DNA of 7,700 nucleotides from an uncultured Erysipelotrichaceae bacterium. GTDB taxonomy: Bacteria > Bacillota_I > Bacilli_A > Erysipelotrichales > Erysipelotrichaceae. Under the pieces are notes generated by a model. That model was given only the letters and a program-made list of their open reading frames with translations, was not told where the DNA came from and did no database searches. A program made the position numbers and the translations under genes. Positions 1 to 7,700 of this stretch are shown one piece after another (the first letter of the stretch is position 1; every line of letters begins with the position of its first letter). The stretch covers positions 1 to 7,700 of the forward strand of contig CALVCY010000149.1 of the NCBI GenBank assembly GCA_944326175.1, given 5' to 3'.

Positions 1-13
1 TAATGGTTGAACC

Positions 14-47
14 AACCACCGTCTGTAGAAACAGACGGTGGTTTTTT
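14..47 (+). terminator. Intrinsic terminator of an upstream gene
   Basis: A perfect 13-bp stem (14-26 pairs with 31-43) encloses a four-base AGAA loop and runs into a T tract (42-47). The stem is GC-rich in its middle. This is the classic rho-independent design and would end transcription arriving from the left. The upstream gene is outside the window; the TAA at 1-3 could be its stop codon, but this cannot be confirmed. The terminator separates the atp operon from whatever precedes it. Confidence 0.9.
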
Positions 48-117
48 CATGATATGTATGGTTTACACCATTGTAAGCATGGGGTTTTGATTCCAGATTT
101 GATATGATTGAACCATC

Positions 118-462
118 GTGAAACCTCGAACTTATCAAATATGGCTGCGCAGCGGTACGATCATCACCATTGTTTTATTGGTTTTATCCATCCCCCTTGG
201 CCTTGGGATGTTGATAGGACTATTGGCTTCTTGGTATAATTACACCCGTAATGTGCGCTATTGCAGTGCTGTGGTTGAAACCGCACGCTACAGCAAAGGC
301 GGTGTGATCTTCTACGCCATGACATCCATTGTTGTTATGGTTTTACCATTTCTGCTTTCGTTACGATTTACCCAATGGTTCAATCCATTTACCGTGGCAC
401 TTGGTCTTTTATGGATCAAACCGGTGATCCTTTTATTCGAATACAGGGAGGATGAGATATGA
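118..462 (+). CDS. atpI: AtpI/UncI-like small membrane protein, first gene of the ATP synthase operon
   Basis: This 114-residue protein is strongly hydrophobic, with membrane segments near residues 14-38, 62-82 and 88-107. A small-residue pattern ending in Ser and Asn (LGMLIGLLASWYNYTRNVR, about 28-46) resembles the glycine-rich helix and following Asn seen in AtpI proteins. AtpI family members sit at the head of atp operons and are reported to help assemble or stabilise the c-ring, with an additional proposed role in Mg2+ supply. The assignment rests mainly on position and topology, since the family is poorly conserved in sequence. The start is GTG at 118; an in-frame TGA at 109-111 rules out a longer form. 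No convincing SD precedes it. Its stop overlaps the atpB start in an ATGA (459-462), so the two are probably translationally coupled. Confidence 0.65.
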   Translation: MKPRTYQIWLRSGTIITIVLLVLSIPLGLGMLIGLLASWYNYTRNVRYCSAVVETARYSKGGVIFYAMTSIVVMVLPFLLSLRFTQWFNPFTVALGLLWIKPVILLFEYREDEI

Positions 463-1145
463 ATATTTCAATTCAGATCGATGCATTGGTGGTCATTGGT
501 GTCACCATCCTGTTGATCATCCTGTTTGCCCTTGTTGGATCATTATTCAAAAAGGCTGATCCATTGGCTACGATTCCCTTATGGATGACTCCCATTCTTT
601 GGCTTGTCAATGCCATTGATTCCATGGCTGTTGAAAGTATGGGCCACAAATATGCCAAAATCATGACCCCCTATCTTTTAGCCATCAGCAGTTTCATCTT
701 TTTATGCAATATATTGGGTCTTTTTTCGATTCCTTCACCCACCAGTAATTTTTCAGTGACACTGACATTGGCGTTCATCACCTGGCTCACCCAGCAGATC
801 GCCAGTATCAAGTTTGGTGGGATCAAAGCGTATCTGCATGGCTTTATCGAACCGATCTTTCTGTTTTTGCCCATGAATATCTTTGGAAAGTTTTCATCCC
901 TTTTAAGCATGTCATTGCGTCTTTTCGGCAATATACTGGCCGGTGGGATCTTGATGAGTCTGGTTTATTCAGCAACTGGATTTGTATCGGGATTGATCGT
1001 GGATTTCAATTTCCTTGGTCCCATCATTGCCCCAGTGTTGCATGCATATTTTGATGTATTTGCCGGGTTTATCCAAACCTTGATCTTCATTACATTGACG
1101 GTCGTCTTTGTCGGCAATGAGATCCCGGATGAATTGAAAGATTAA
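459..1145 (+). CDS. atpB: F1Fo ATP synthase subunit a
   Basis: Subunit a is the membrane stator protein that provides the two ion half-channels next to the c-ring. The 228-residue product is hydrophobic with about five to six membrane segments. The hallmark motif SLRLFGN (152-158) carries the essential arginine R154, equivalent to E. coli aR210. A second conserved helix, with DVFAGFIQTLIF at 199-210, contains Q206 at the place of E. coli Q252. At the E. coli E219 position there is Gly (G163), and at the H245 position there is Asp (D199), so the acidic residue has moved to the other helix, as in many non-enterobacterial a subunits. An SD (GGGAGG, 446-451) lies 7 bases before ATG. The length is normal for short bacterial a subunits. 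Confidence 0.97.
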   Translation: MNISIQIDALVVIGVTILLIILFALVGSLFKKADPLATIPLWMTPILWLVNAIDSMAVESMGHKYAKIMTPYLLAISSFIFLCNILGLFSIPSPTSNFSVTLTLAFITWLTQQIASIKFGGIKAYLHGFIEPIFLFLPMNIFGKFSSLLSMSLRLFGNILAGGILMSLVYSATGFVSGLIVDFNFLGPIIAPVLHAYFDVFAGFIQTLIFITLTVVFVGNEIPDELKD

Positions 1146-1146
1146 T

Positions 1147-1161
1147 ACTGGTCCAACCAGT
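1147..1161 (+). other. Small hairpin in the atpB-atpE gap
   Basis: ACTGGT (1147-1152) and ACCAGT (1156-1161) form a perfect 6-bp stem with a three-base loop directly after the atpB stop. No T run follows, so it is unlikely to terminate transcription. It may mark RNA processing or protect an mRNA end next to atpE. This function is inferred only from its position. Confidence 0.55.
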
Positions 1162-1186
1162 TGAATATAAGCTAACAACCGTATTG

Positions 1187-1193
1187 AAGGAGG
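1187..1193 (+). promoter_or_regulatory. Consensus ribosome binding site of atpE
   Basis: AAGGAGG is a full match to the anti-SD of 16S rRNA and lies 7 bases before the atpE ATG. It is the strongest SD among the Fo genes here (atpB has GGGAGG and atpH only AAAGGA). This fits the need for many c subunits per complex. Confidence 0.9.
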
Positions 1194-1197
1194 ATAA

Positions 1198-1432
<235 letters not shown>

Positions 1433-1434
<2 letters not shown>

Positions 1435-1447
1435 TGGTTCAACCATT
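1433..1447 (+). other. Small hairpin at the atpE stop codon
   Basis: AATGGT (1433-1438) pairs with ACCATT (1442-1447) around a three-base loop, and the stem includes the last two bases of the atpE TAA. The layout is nearly identical to the hairpin upstream of atpE. No T run follows. A role in setting the 3' end or stability of an atpE mRNA segment is possible. Confidence 0.5.
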
Positions 1448-1452
1448 TACTT

Positions 1453-1469
1453 CAGTGGTTTTACCACTG
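1453..1469 (+). other. Second hairpin in the atpE-atpF gap
   Basis: CAGTGGT (1453-1459) and ACCACTG (1463-1469) form a perfect 7-bp stem with a TTT loop, five bases after the preceding hairpin. It ends just before the atpF SD (AAGGAG, 1476-1481). It could slow read-through or stabilise the 3' end of atpE-containing RNA. The lack of a T tract argues against a strong terminator. Confidence 0.6.
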
Positions 1470-1488
1470 TCAATCAAGGAGTATAGGA

Positions 1489-2001
1489 ATGATCAATGTT
1501 GATGTCGTGGGGCAGTTATTCCCATCCCTGCCCACTGTTGTGGTCCAACTGTTATCCACGTTGGTGCTTTTTCTGGCTGCACGAAAACTGTTGTACACGC
1601 CGATCATGGAATTTTTACAGGCGCGTCAAAAAGAAGCTGAAAGCCAGCTGGACGATGCCCGAATGCTAAAAATCCAGGCCAAAAATGATCGGGATGCCGC
1701 AGCAGAAGAATTGAAAGTCACCACGCAAAAAGCAGATGCATTGCTTTCCGCAGCCAAAACCAACGCGGAAAAGGAAAAGCAGGCCATCCTTTTGGCTGCA
1801 CGGGAAAGTGCCAAAGCCACGATGGATAATGCCGATCAATGGGCCAAACGCCGCAAAGCGGCATTATTGGATGAAGTCAAAGATGAAATGGTGGATATCG
1901 CACTGGAAGCCAGTGGTAAATTGATGGCATCCAAAGCCGACAGTGAAAGCGATCGTAAAGCCGTTGAAGCATTTATAAAGGAAATGAGCGATCATGAGTA
2001 A
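1489..2001 (+). CDS. atpF: F1Fo ATP synthase subunit b (peripheral stalk)
   Basis: Subunit b anchors the peripheral stalk in the membrane and reaches up to delta and alpha to hold the F1 head still. The 170-residue product has one N-terminal membrane helix (about 15-35), followed by a long, charged, alanine-rich stretch (about 40-155) typical of the b coiled coil, including the YTPIMEFLQARQ region just after the membrane. The length is usual for bacterial b. Only one b gene is present, so the stalk is presumably a homodimer. ATG at 1489 follows AAGGAG by 7 bases. Its 3' end overlaps atpH by 8 bases. Confidence 0.96.
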   Translation: MINVDVVGQLFPSLPTVVVQLLSTLVLFLAARKLLYTPIMEFLQARQKEAESQLDDARMLKIQAKNDRDAAAEELKVTTQKADALLSAAKTNAEKEKQAILLAARESAKATMDNADQWAKRRKAALLDEVKDEMVDIALEASGKLMASKADSESDRKAVEAFIKEMSDHE

Positions 2002-2530
2002 CGTATCGCGTGTTTATGCCACTGCACTATTTGAACTGGCATGTGAATCGAACAAGGACCAACAGATCTTGACCCAATTGAAAACACTGGATGCGGCATT
2101 TGATACAACCATTTATGATGCCATGGCATCCATTGAAGCGACCATCCGTGAAAAAAAAGAAGTGTTGGAAACGGTATTGAGCGATCAGGTGGATGGGATG
2201 GTGATCCATTTTTTGAAATTATTGCTCGATAATCATCGGTTTGCTTCGTTTCATGCCATTGTGATGGATTATCTGGATATGTATCGTCATGCCCATGGTA
2301 TCACCATTGCGACGTTGGTTTCACCACGTCCATTGGATCCATTGTCATTGGATCAAATCAAAGCGGCATTATCCAAAAAAAGTGGGCATGATGTCCAGTT
2401 GCAATGTGAGTTGGATCCAGCGCTGATCGCTGGTTTTACCATCGAAATGGATGGATCATTCATGAATTATTCATTGCGCAGCCGTTTAGATGCCATGAAA
2501 ACCCAGTTGAAGAAAGGAGAACAGGTATGA
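1994..2530 (+). CDS. atpH: F1Fo ATP synthase subunit delta
   Basis: Delta (the OSCP equivalent) joins the top of the alpha3beta3 head to the b dimer. The 178-residue protein has the usual helical N-terminal domain (about 1-105), with the recognisable [11 protein letters not shown] at 73-83, and a C-terminal domain with the conserved GF (147-148) and [16 protein letters not shown] (153-168). The start lies inside the end of atpF. Its SD is modest (AAAGGA, 1977-1982, 11 bases from ATG), so translation is probably helped by coupling to atpF. The stop forms an ATGA overlap with atpA. Confidence 0.96.
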   Translation: MSNVSRVYATALFELACESNKDQQILTQLKTLDAAFDTTIYDAMASIEATIREKKEVLETVLSDQVDGMVIHFLKLLLDNHRFASFHAIVMDYLDMYRHAHGITIATLVSPRPLDPLSLDQIKAALSKKSGHDVQLQCELDPALIAGFTIEMDGSFMNYSLRSRLDAMKTQLKKGEQV

Positions 2531-4053
2531 GTGATGCACTGAAACCCAATGAACTGACGGTGCTGCTCAAGCAACGCATTGCCAACTATGCCGAAACCAT
2601 CCAATCCAAAGATAACGGTCGGGTGATTTCAGTGATGGATGGGATCGTGTTGATCCAAGGATTGAAAGATGCGATGAGTAGTGAATTGCTGGAGTTTGAA
2701 AATGGTGCCCATGCGATGGTGATGAATCTTGAAAGTGATCATGTCGGTGCGGTGATCTTGGATGATACCAATGGGATCAGTGAAGGGGATATGGTCTATC
2801 GGACCAAATCCGTTGTCCGTGTACCCGTTGGTAATGGATTATTGGGTCGGGTGGTCGATCCATTGGGTAATCCATTGGATGGTGGTTCGACCATCGAACA
2901 TGATGGTTATGCCCCAATCGAAAAAGTTGCCCCTGGTGTGATGAAACGCCAAAGTGTCAATGAACCGTTAATGACTGGTATCAAGGTGGTCGATACCATG
3001 TTACCCATTGGTAAAGGTCAGCGTGAATTGATCATCGGTGACCGTCAAACCGGCAAAAGTGCATTGGCCATTGATACGATCATCAATCAAAAGGATAAAA
3101 ACGTCAAATGCATCTATGTGGCTATCGGTCAAAAAGCATCGACCGTTGCCAGTGTGGTTGAAAAACTGAAAGAAACGGATGCCTTGCGCTATACCGTGAT
3201 CGTCAATGCCTCTGCCGCCACCAGTGCGACATTGCAATATATCGCCCCCTACGCGGGTTGCGCCATGGGGGAATATTGGATGGACCAGGGTGAACATGTT
3301 CTGATCGTTTATGATGATCTATCCAAACATGCGGTGGCATATCGCACATTATCGTTATTATTGCGCCGACCACCTGGACGCGAAGCGTATCCCGGGGATG
3401 TATTCTATCTGCATTCCAGATTATTGGAACGTGCGGCCAAATTAAACGATGCCAATGGTGGCGGATCGTTGACGGCATTACCGATCATCGAAACCCAAGC
3501 TGGGGATATTTCCGCATATATACCCACCAATGTCATTTCCATTACGGATGGTCAGATCTTCTTGCAAACCGATTTATTCAATGGCGGCATCCGTCCAGCC
3601 GTCGATACCGGCTTATCGGTATCCCGTGTCGGATCAGCCGCCCAAAGCAAAGCGATGAAAAGCGTATCTTCATCGTTGAAGATGGATCTGGCACAATTCC
3701 ATGAATTGGAAAGTTTTACGCAATTTGGTTCGGATCTAGATGAAGCGACATCCAAAACCATCAATAAAGGACGCATCATCACGCAATTGCTGATCCAGCG
3801 CCAGTATGCACCGTTTGATATGAGTGAACAGGTGGTCGTATTCTATGGTTTGAACCATGGCTATTTTGATGATACCCCATTGGAAAAAATCAATGACGCC
3901 CAATCGATGTTATTGCGGTGTTTCCATGAAGTGCATGGTGATCTTTTACAACGAATCGATCAACAAGGTGTCTTGTCGGATGAATTGAACACCCAACTCG
4001 ATCAAGCCATTGATGCGATCAAGATTCAATGGAATACACGGAGCGGCGTATGA
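2527..4053 (+). CDS. atpA: F1Fo ATP synthase subunit alpha
   Basis: Alpha alternates with beta in the F1 hexamer and carries the non-catalytic nucleotide sites. The 508-residue product has the N-terminal beta-barrel (to about 95), the nucleotide-binding domain and the C-terminal helical domain, all at normal length. The P-loop is GDRQTGKS (171-178), the Walker B strand is VLIVYDD (258-264), and the family signature [10 protein letters not shown] is at 357-366. R367, directly after it, is the arginine finger that reaches into the beta catalytic site; the following VGS replaces the more common VGG. The Gln in GDRQTGKS is typical of alpha and marks it as non-catalytic. SD AAAGGAG (2513-2519) lies 7 bases before ATG. 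The gene overlaps atpH and atpG by four bases each. Confidence 0.98.
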   Translation: MSDALKPNELTVLLKQRIANYAETIQSKDNGRVISVMDGIVLIQGLKDAMSSELLEFENGAHAMVMNLESDHVGAVILDDTNGISEGDMVYRTKSVVRVPVGNGLLGRVVDPLGNPLDGGSTIEHDGYAPIEKVAPGVMKRQSVNEPLMTGIKVVDTMLPIGKGQRELIIGDRQTGKSALAIDTIINQKDKNVKCIYVAIGQKASTVASVVEKLKETDALRYTVIVNASAATSATLQYIAPYAGCAMGEYWMDQGEHVLIVYDDLSKHAVAYRTLSLLLRRPPGREAYPGDVFYLHSRLLERAAKLNDANGGGSLTALPIIETQAGDISAYIPTNVISITDGQIFLQTDLFNGGIRPAVDTGLSVSRVGSAAQSKAMKSVSSSLKMDLAQFHELESFTQFGSDLDEATSKTINKGRIITQLLIQRQYAPFDMSEQVVVFYGLNHGYFDDTPLEKINDAQSMLLRCFHEVHGDLLQRIDQQGVLSDELNTQLDQAIDAIKIQWNTRSGV

Positions 4054-4884
4054 GCGGCTCCCAGTTGAAGATCAAACAGCGCATCCGTTCCATCCAGGGG
4101 ACGCAGAAGATCACCAAAGCGATGGAATTGGTGGCCAATGCCAAACTGGCACGGGCCAGAAAACTGGCCGGTGCCAGTCAAGATTACACGGATGGTTTGA
4201 TCCATATGGCGAGTCTGGTTGCGGCCAATGTGGAACAGAGCAGCCGATACAGTGTGGATAATGGTCAACATCATGTCGTTATTGTCATTGGTGCTGACTT
4301 TGGATTATGCGGTGGTTATACCAATGCATTGCTGGAAAAAGTCAAAAAAGAGGTCAGTGTGGAAAGCCCATTATGGCTGATCGGAACCAAAGGGGCATCC
4401 GCCTATCTGCGCCATGGGTATCGATGGTTCAAGGATCCATTGAGTGTGGATGAAATAGAAGCCGATGGTTTCAACCAAGTGGCTCAAACCATTTTAGACG
4501 CATTTGAAAACGGTGAGATCGGCGGGGTAGAAATCATCTATAATCGCTTCGTCAATGCCCTCTCATTTGAAAGTGAACATGTCGTGTTGCTCCCGTTTAC
4601 CATGGATCCAACCATCCAATCCACCCATTATTGTGAATTTGAACCCGATGGTGTGACCATTTTGGATGCATTGATCCCAAAAATGATCAAACAGAATGGT
4701 CTGGAATATCTTAAATCTGCTCGATTGGCGGAATATGCCGCGCGCAGAGCGGCAATGGAAAATGCCAATCGCAATGCGGATGAAATGGTAGAAAATCTGA
4801 AACTGGAGTACAACCAGGCCAGACAAGCTGCCATTACCACACAGATCAGCGAGATCGTATCCGGTTCGGATGCGATCCGCCAAT

Positions 4885-4886
<2 letters not shown>
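4050..4886 (+). CDS. atpG: F1Fo ATP synthase subunit gamma
   Basis: Gamma is the central shaft that turns inside the alpha3beta3 head. I place the start at ATG 4050, giving 278 residues. That ATG overlaps the atpA stop as ATGA, has GGAG (4040-4043) 6 bases upstream, and gives the usual N-terminus in which a short lead is followed by [19 protein letters not shown] (11-29). An in-frame ATG at 4029 would add seven residues that the family does not have. The middle domain shows [17 protein letters not shown] (81-97), the counterpart of the SDRGLCGG motif. The C-terminal helix ends with [19 protein letters not shown] and GSDAIRQ, matching the conserved gamma C-terminus. The stop TAA merges with the atpD SD. 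Confidence 0.97.
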
Positions 4887-6559
<1,673 letters not shown>

Positions 6560-6607
6560 ACCGTTTAAAAAGCAATCAATGTCAAGGTTGATTGCTTTTT
6601 AAATGGT
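6560..6607 (+). terminator. Terminator of the atp operon
   Basis: A 20-bp stem with one G-U pair (6560-6579 with 6588-6607) surrounds an eight-base loop. The inner 16 bp (6564-6579 with 6588-6603) are perfect and contain an A5 run on the left and a T5 run on the right. It starts at the first base after the atpC stop. The symmetric A/T runs mean it could also work on the - strand. Confidence 0.9.
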
Positions 6608-6882
6608 CAACGATGCTTTCTTTAATCATAAGTTGAGATGGATCACATCATAAATTTTCGTGATGTGGATCAGTTGGATGGAGCATCGATCGATAAGTGA
6701 CAGGAACTTGATGTGAGCTTATAAGTTAGAAAAATCCTTAGTCAACGAGTTGGCCTGGAAGTTTTTCTATCGTCGTCGTGAGTTGGTAGAAATAACGACT
6801 CAATCATAAAAAACCTAGTATTTGCTGAAACATAAAGCCATTGCATTTCATTAACTTAGCGTAATTGTGACGAAATATTCTC
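6608..6882. other. Intergenic stretch without a supportable gene
   Basis: All six frames are broken by frequent stops. The longest forward stretch I noted with an ATG start, at 6638-6700, is 20 codons and has no good SD. One feature stands out: GATCACATCA (6641-6650) faces TGATGTGGATC (6661-6671), an inverted repeat with one extra G, and outside it CGATGC (6611-6616) faces GCATCG (6683-6688). The right part could be old coding sequence on either strand, but I recognise no family. It probably also holds the antitoxin promoter, which I could not place with confidence. Confidence 0.6.
6641..6671. repeat. Inverted repeat between the atp operon and the antitoxin
   Basis: GATCACATCA and TGATGTGGATC face each other across a 10-base spacer, with 10 complementary positions and one extra G in the right arm. 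It lies well upstream of the antitoxin SD and has no T tract. It may be a binding site, an RNA hairpin or a remnant of a mobile element; the sequence does not decide. Confidence 0.45.
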
Positions 6883-6897
6883 AAGGAGGTTGTTGTG

Positions 6898-7176
6898 ATG
6901 AATATGATTCGACCTATTTCAGATTTGCGAAATAATTTTGCTGAAATATCGAAAATTGTGCATGAAACCGTGCAACCTGTTTTTATAACAAAGAATGGCT
7001 ATGGCGATATGGTCGTTCTGAGTATGGAGACCTTTGAAAACCTGCAATTCGAAAGCAAGGTATATTTCAAGTTGCAGGAAGTAGAAGAAGAGGCTGCGCT
7101 AACCGATCGGCGCTATTGCTCCAAAGAGGTGCTCAAAGCGATGAAGGCAGCTATCAAAGGAGAACAGGTTGTATAA
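6898..7176 (+). CDS. Phd/YefM-family type II antitoxin
   Basis: The 92-residue product matches the Phd/YefM antitoxin pattern. The N-terminal DNA-binding fold begins MNMIRPISDLRNNFAEISK and continues with the characteristic PVFITKNGYGDMVVLSMETFE segment (about 24-44). A charged, helical C-terminal half follows, which in this family wraps around and blocks the toxin. In working systems the antitoxin also represses its own operon. I choose ATG at 6898, 8 bases after a perfect AAGGAGG (6883-6889); GTG at 6895 would be only 5 bases away and adds one residue. The frame is intact, while the toxin gene that overlaps its 3' end is broken, so it is probably an orphan antitoxin. It may still repress its own promoter or neutralise a related toxin elsewhere. 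Confidence 0.9.
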   Translation: MNMIRPISDLRNNFAEISKIVHETVQPVFITKNGYGDMVVLSMETFENLQFESKVYFKLQEVEEEAALTDRRYCSKEVLKAMKAAIKGEQVV

Positions 7177-7479
7177 ATTAGAGTTTTGCCTGTTGCTCGA
7201 AAAGATATGTTTGAGATCATGTGATATATCAGTGAGAAACTGCAAAACCCTGCTTTAGCGGATCGTTTGGCGGTGTAGTGGATTGATGTAACGCAGAATG
7301 TGCGAACATTCCCGTATGCTACTTCAATCTATCAGCCGATCCGCCCATTGAAGTATGAATGCCGAAAGATCAAGGTTCGAAACTATCTGATGTTCTACTG
7401 GGTGGATGAAGAAGAAAAATTGGTGACAGTCGCTCGTATGGTCTATACGAAATGGAATTATGATCGGTTAGTGAATTGA
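7169..7479 (+). pseudogene. Broken RelE/ParE-family toxin gene
   Basis: A RelE/ParE-type toxin can be read across this stretch only with repairs. The N-terminus YKLEF (7172-7186) is in one frame. After a four-T run at 7184-7187 the family-like sequence PVARKDMFEI continues in another frame, as if one T had been lost. Two stops then interrupt that frame: TGA at 7222-7224 (where Arg CGA is plausible) and TAG at 7276-7278. The rest is well preserved: RTFPYATSIYQPIRPLKYE, then KVRNYLMFYWVDEEEKLVTV, then ARMVYTKWNYDRL, ending at TGA 7477-7479. The putative start is TTG 7169, with SD AAAGGAG (7156-7162) inside the antitoxin end. As it stands, translation from TTG stops after 29 residues. The toxin would have been an mRNA-cleaving or gyrase-directed protein; which one cannot be told. 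Confidence 0.88.
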
Positions 7480-7543
7480 TAGAAACGGTTTAGTTGAAGT
7501 CACCCCATCCAAAGCATGTGAATTGATGTGATTTTCACTCTTT

Positions 7544-7570
7544 TTAGCAAACTCCTTGACAGAGTGCCAA
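7544..7570 (+). promoter_or_regulatory. First CIRCE-like HrcA operator upstream of groES
   Basis: The 27-base site reads TTAGCAAAC, nine spacer bases, GAGTGCCAA. Against the CIRCE consensus TTAGCACTC-N9-GAGTGCTAA the left arm matches 7 of 9 and the right arm 8 of 9. The promoter -35 box lies in its spacer, so a bound HrcA repressor would block RNA polymerase. Confidence 0.7.
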
Positions 7571-7584
7571 AGCCTGACTAAGAT
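7556..7584 (+). promoter_or_regulatory. Sigma-A type promoter of the groES operon
   Basis: A perfect -35 box TTGACA (7556-7561) is followed after exactly 17 bases by TAAGAT (7579-7584), a 4 of 6 match to the -10 consensus. Transcription would start around 7590, within the second CIRCE. The -35 box sits inside the first CIRCE spacer, so HrcA control is built into the promoter. Confidence 0.85.
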
Positions 7585-7588
7585 AGTT

Positions 7589-7615
7589 TTAGCATTTGAA
7601 AGGAAGGAGTGCTAA
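7589..7615 (+). promoter_or_regulatory. Second CIRCE HrcA operator, overlapping the groES ribosome binding site
   Basis: The site reads TTAGCATTT, nine bases, GAGTGCTAA. The right arm is a perfect consensus arm and the left matches 7 of 9. It covers the likely transcription start and contains the SD (AAGGAG, 7604-7609), which lies 11 bases from ATG. HrcA bound here would block initiation. Confidence 0.85.
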
Positions 7616-7620
7616 CAACT

Positions 7621-7700
7621 ATGACAATTAAACCTTTGTATGACAATGTTTTGCTCGAAAAGGAAAAAACCGAAGACAAAACCGCTTCCGGTATCATCCT
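7621..7700 (+). CDS. groES: Co-chaperonin GroES, N-terminal part (runs off the window)
   Basis: The first 26 codons and part of the next read MTIKPLYDNVLLEKEKTEDK followed by TASGII. This matches the GroES N-terminus, where the pattern is KPLxDxVLxE, then a variable stretch, then the start of the mobile loop at xSGII. GroES is the seven-membered lid of the GroEL folding chamber in the cytoplasm. The CIRCE-controlled promoter in front supports the assignment, and groEL is expected next, beyond the window end. About 26 of a usual 90-95 residues are visible. Confidence 0.95.
   Translation, partial: MTIKPLYDNVLLEKEKTEDKTASGII

Noticed and set aside
62..108. A sigma-A promoter for the atp operon (TTTACA at 62-67, or TATGAT at 103-108)
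   Set aside because: Neither box has a partner at 16-18 bases spacing. The operon promoter may lie here or further upstream, but I cannot call it.
4029..4049. Longer atpG start at ATG 4029
   Set aside because: It adds seven residues not found in gamma subunits; ATG 4050 has an SD at good spacing and the ATGA overlap seen at other junctions.
6638..6700. A 20-codon reading frame starting at ATG 6638
   Set aside because: It is very short, has no clear SD and matches nothing I recognise.
7222..7278. Recoding of the TGA and TAG in the toxin gene as sense codons
   Set aside because: TGA serves as stop for atpI, atpH, atpA and atpD, and a separate one-base frameshift is also present, so decay is the simpler reading.
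7471..7527. Direct repeat GTGAATTGAT at 7471-7480 and 7518-7527
   Set aside because: It is ten AT-rich bases with no element between the copies; chance is adequate, and it does not bound a mobile element.

Overview
The window holds a complete F1Fo ATP synthase operon, followed by a decayed toxin-antitoxin locus and the start of a heat-shock chaperonin operon, all on the + strand. The organism is most likely a low-to-mid GC member of the Bacillota (Firmicutes). The support is the gene order atpI-B-E-F-H-A-G-D-C, the strong AAGGAGG-type ribosome binding sites, and HrcA-type CIRCE operators in front of groES. An Erysipelotrichia-like origin is a guess from the protein flavour. TGA is used as a stop at several operon genes and Trp is encoded by TGG, so the standard bacterial code applies.

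Layout. Positions 1-117 hold an intrinsic terminator, probably of an upstream gene, and a leader with no promoter that I can call securely. Positions 118-6559 encode AtpI-like protein, a, c, b, delta, alpha, gamma, beta and epsilon. Most junctions are tight: ATGA overlaps join I/B, H/A, A/G and D/C, F/H overlap by 8 bases, and G/D are 12 bases apart. The exception is atpE (subunit c), which lies between gaps of about 55 bases that carry small hairpins and has the strongest SD sequence of the Fo genes. A long-stem terminator closes the operon at 6560-6607.

The gap 6608-6880 has no supportable gene. After it come an intact Phd/YefM-family antitoxin (6898-7176) and a RelE/ParE-family toxin remnant (7169-7479) with a one-base frameshift and two in-frame stops. 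From 7544 there is a clear sigma-A promoter woven into two tandem CIRCE-like operators, leading into groES, which runs off the window end.

Together the atp genes make the membrane rotor and stator (a, b, c), the catalytic head (alpha, beta), and the stalk parts (gamma, delta, epsilon). Two features make this enzyme unusual. Subunit c has the residues of a two-carboxylate, possibly Na+-binding, ion site. Epsilon is only 89 residues long and ends after its beta-sandwich, so it lacks the C-terminal helices that inhibit ATP hydrolysis in many bacteria. I saw no wholly new system. The best leads are these two ATP synthase features, the hairpins around atpE, and the antitoxin that has outlived its toxin.
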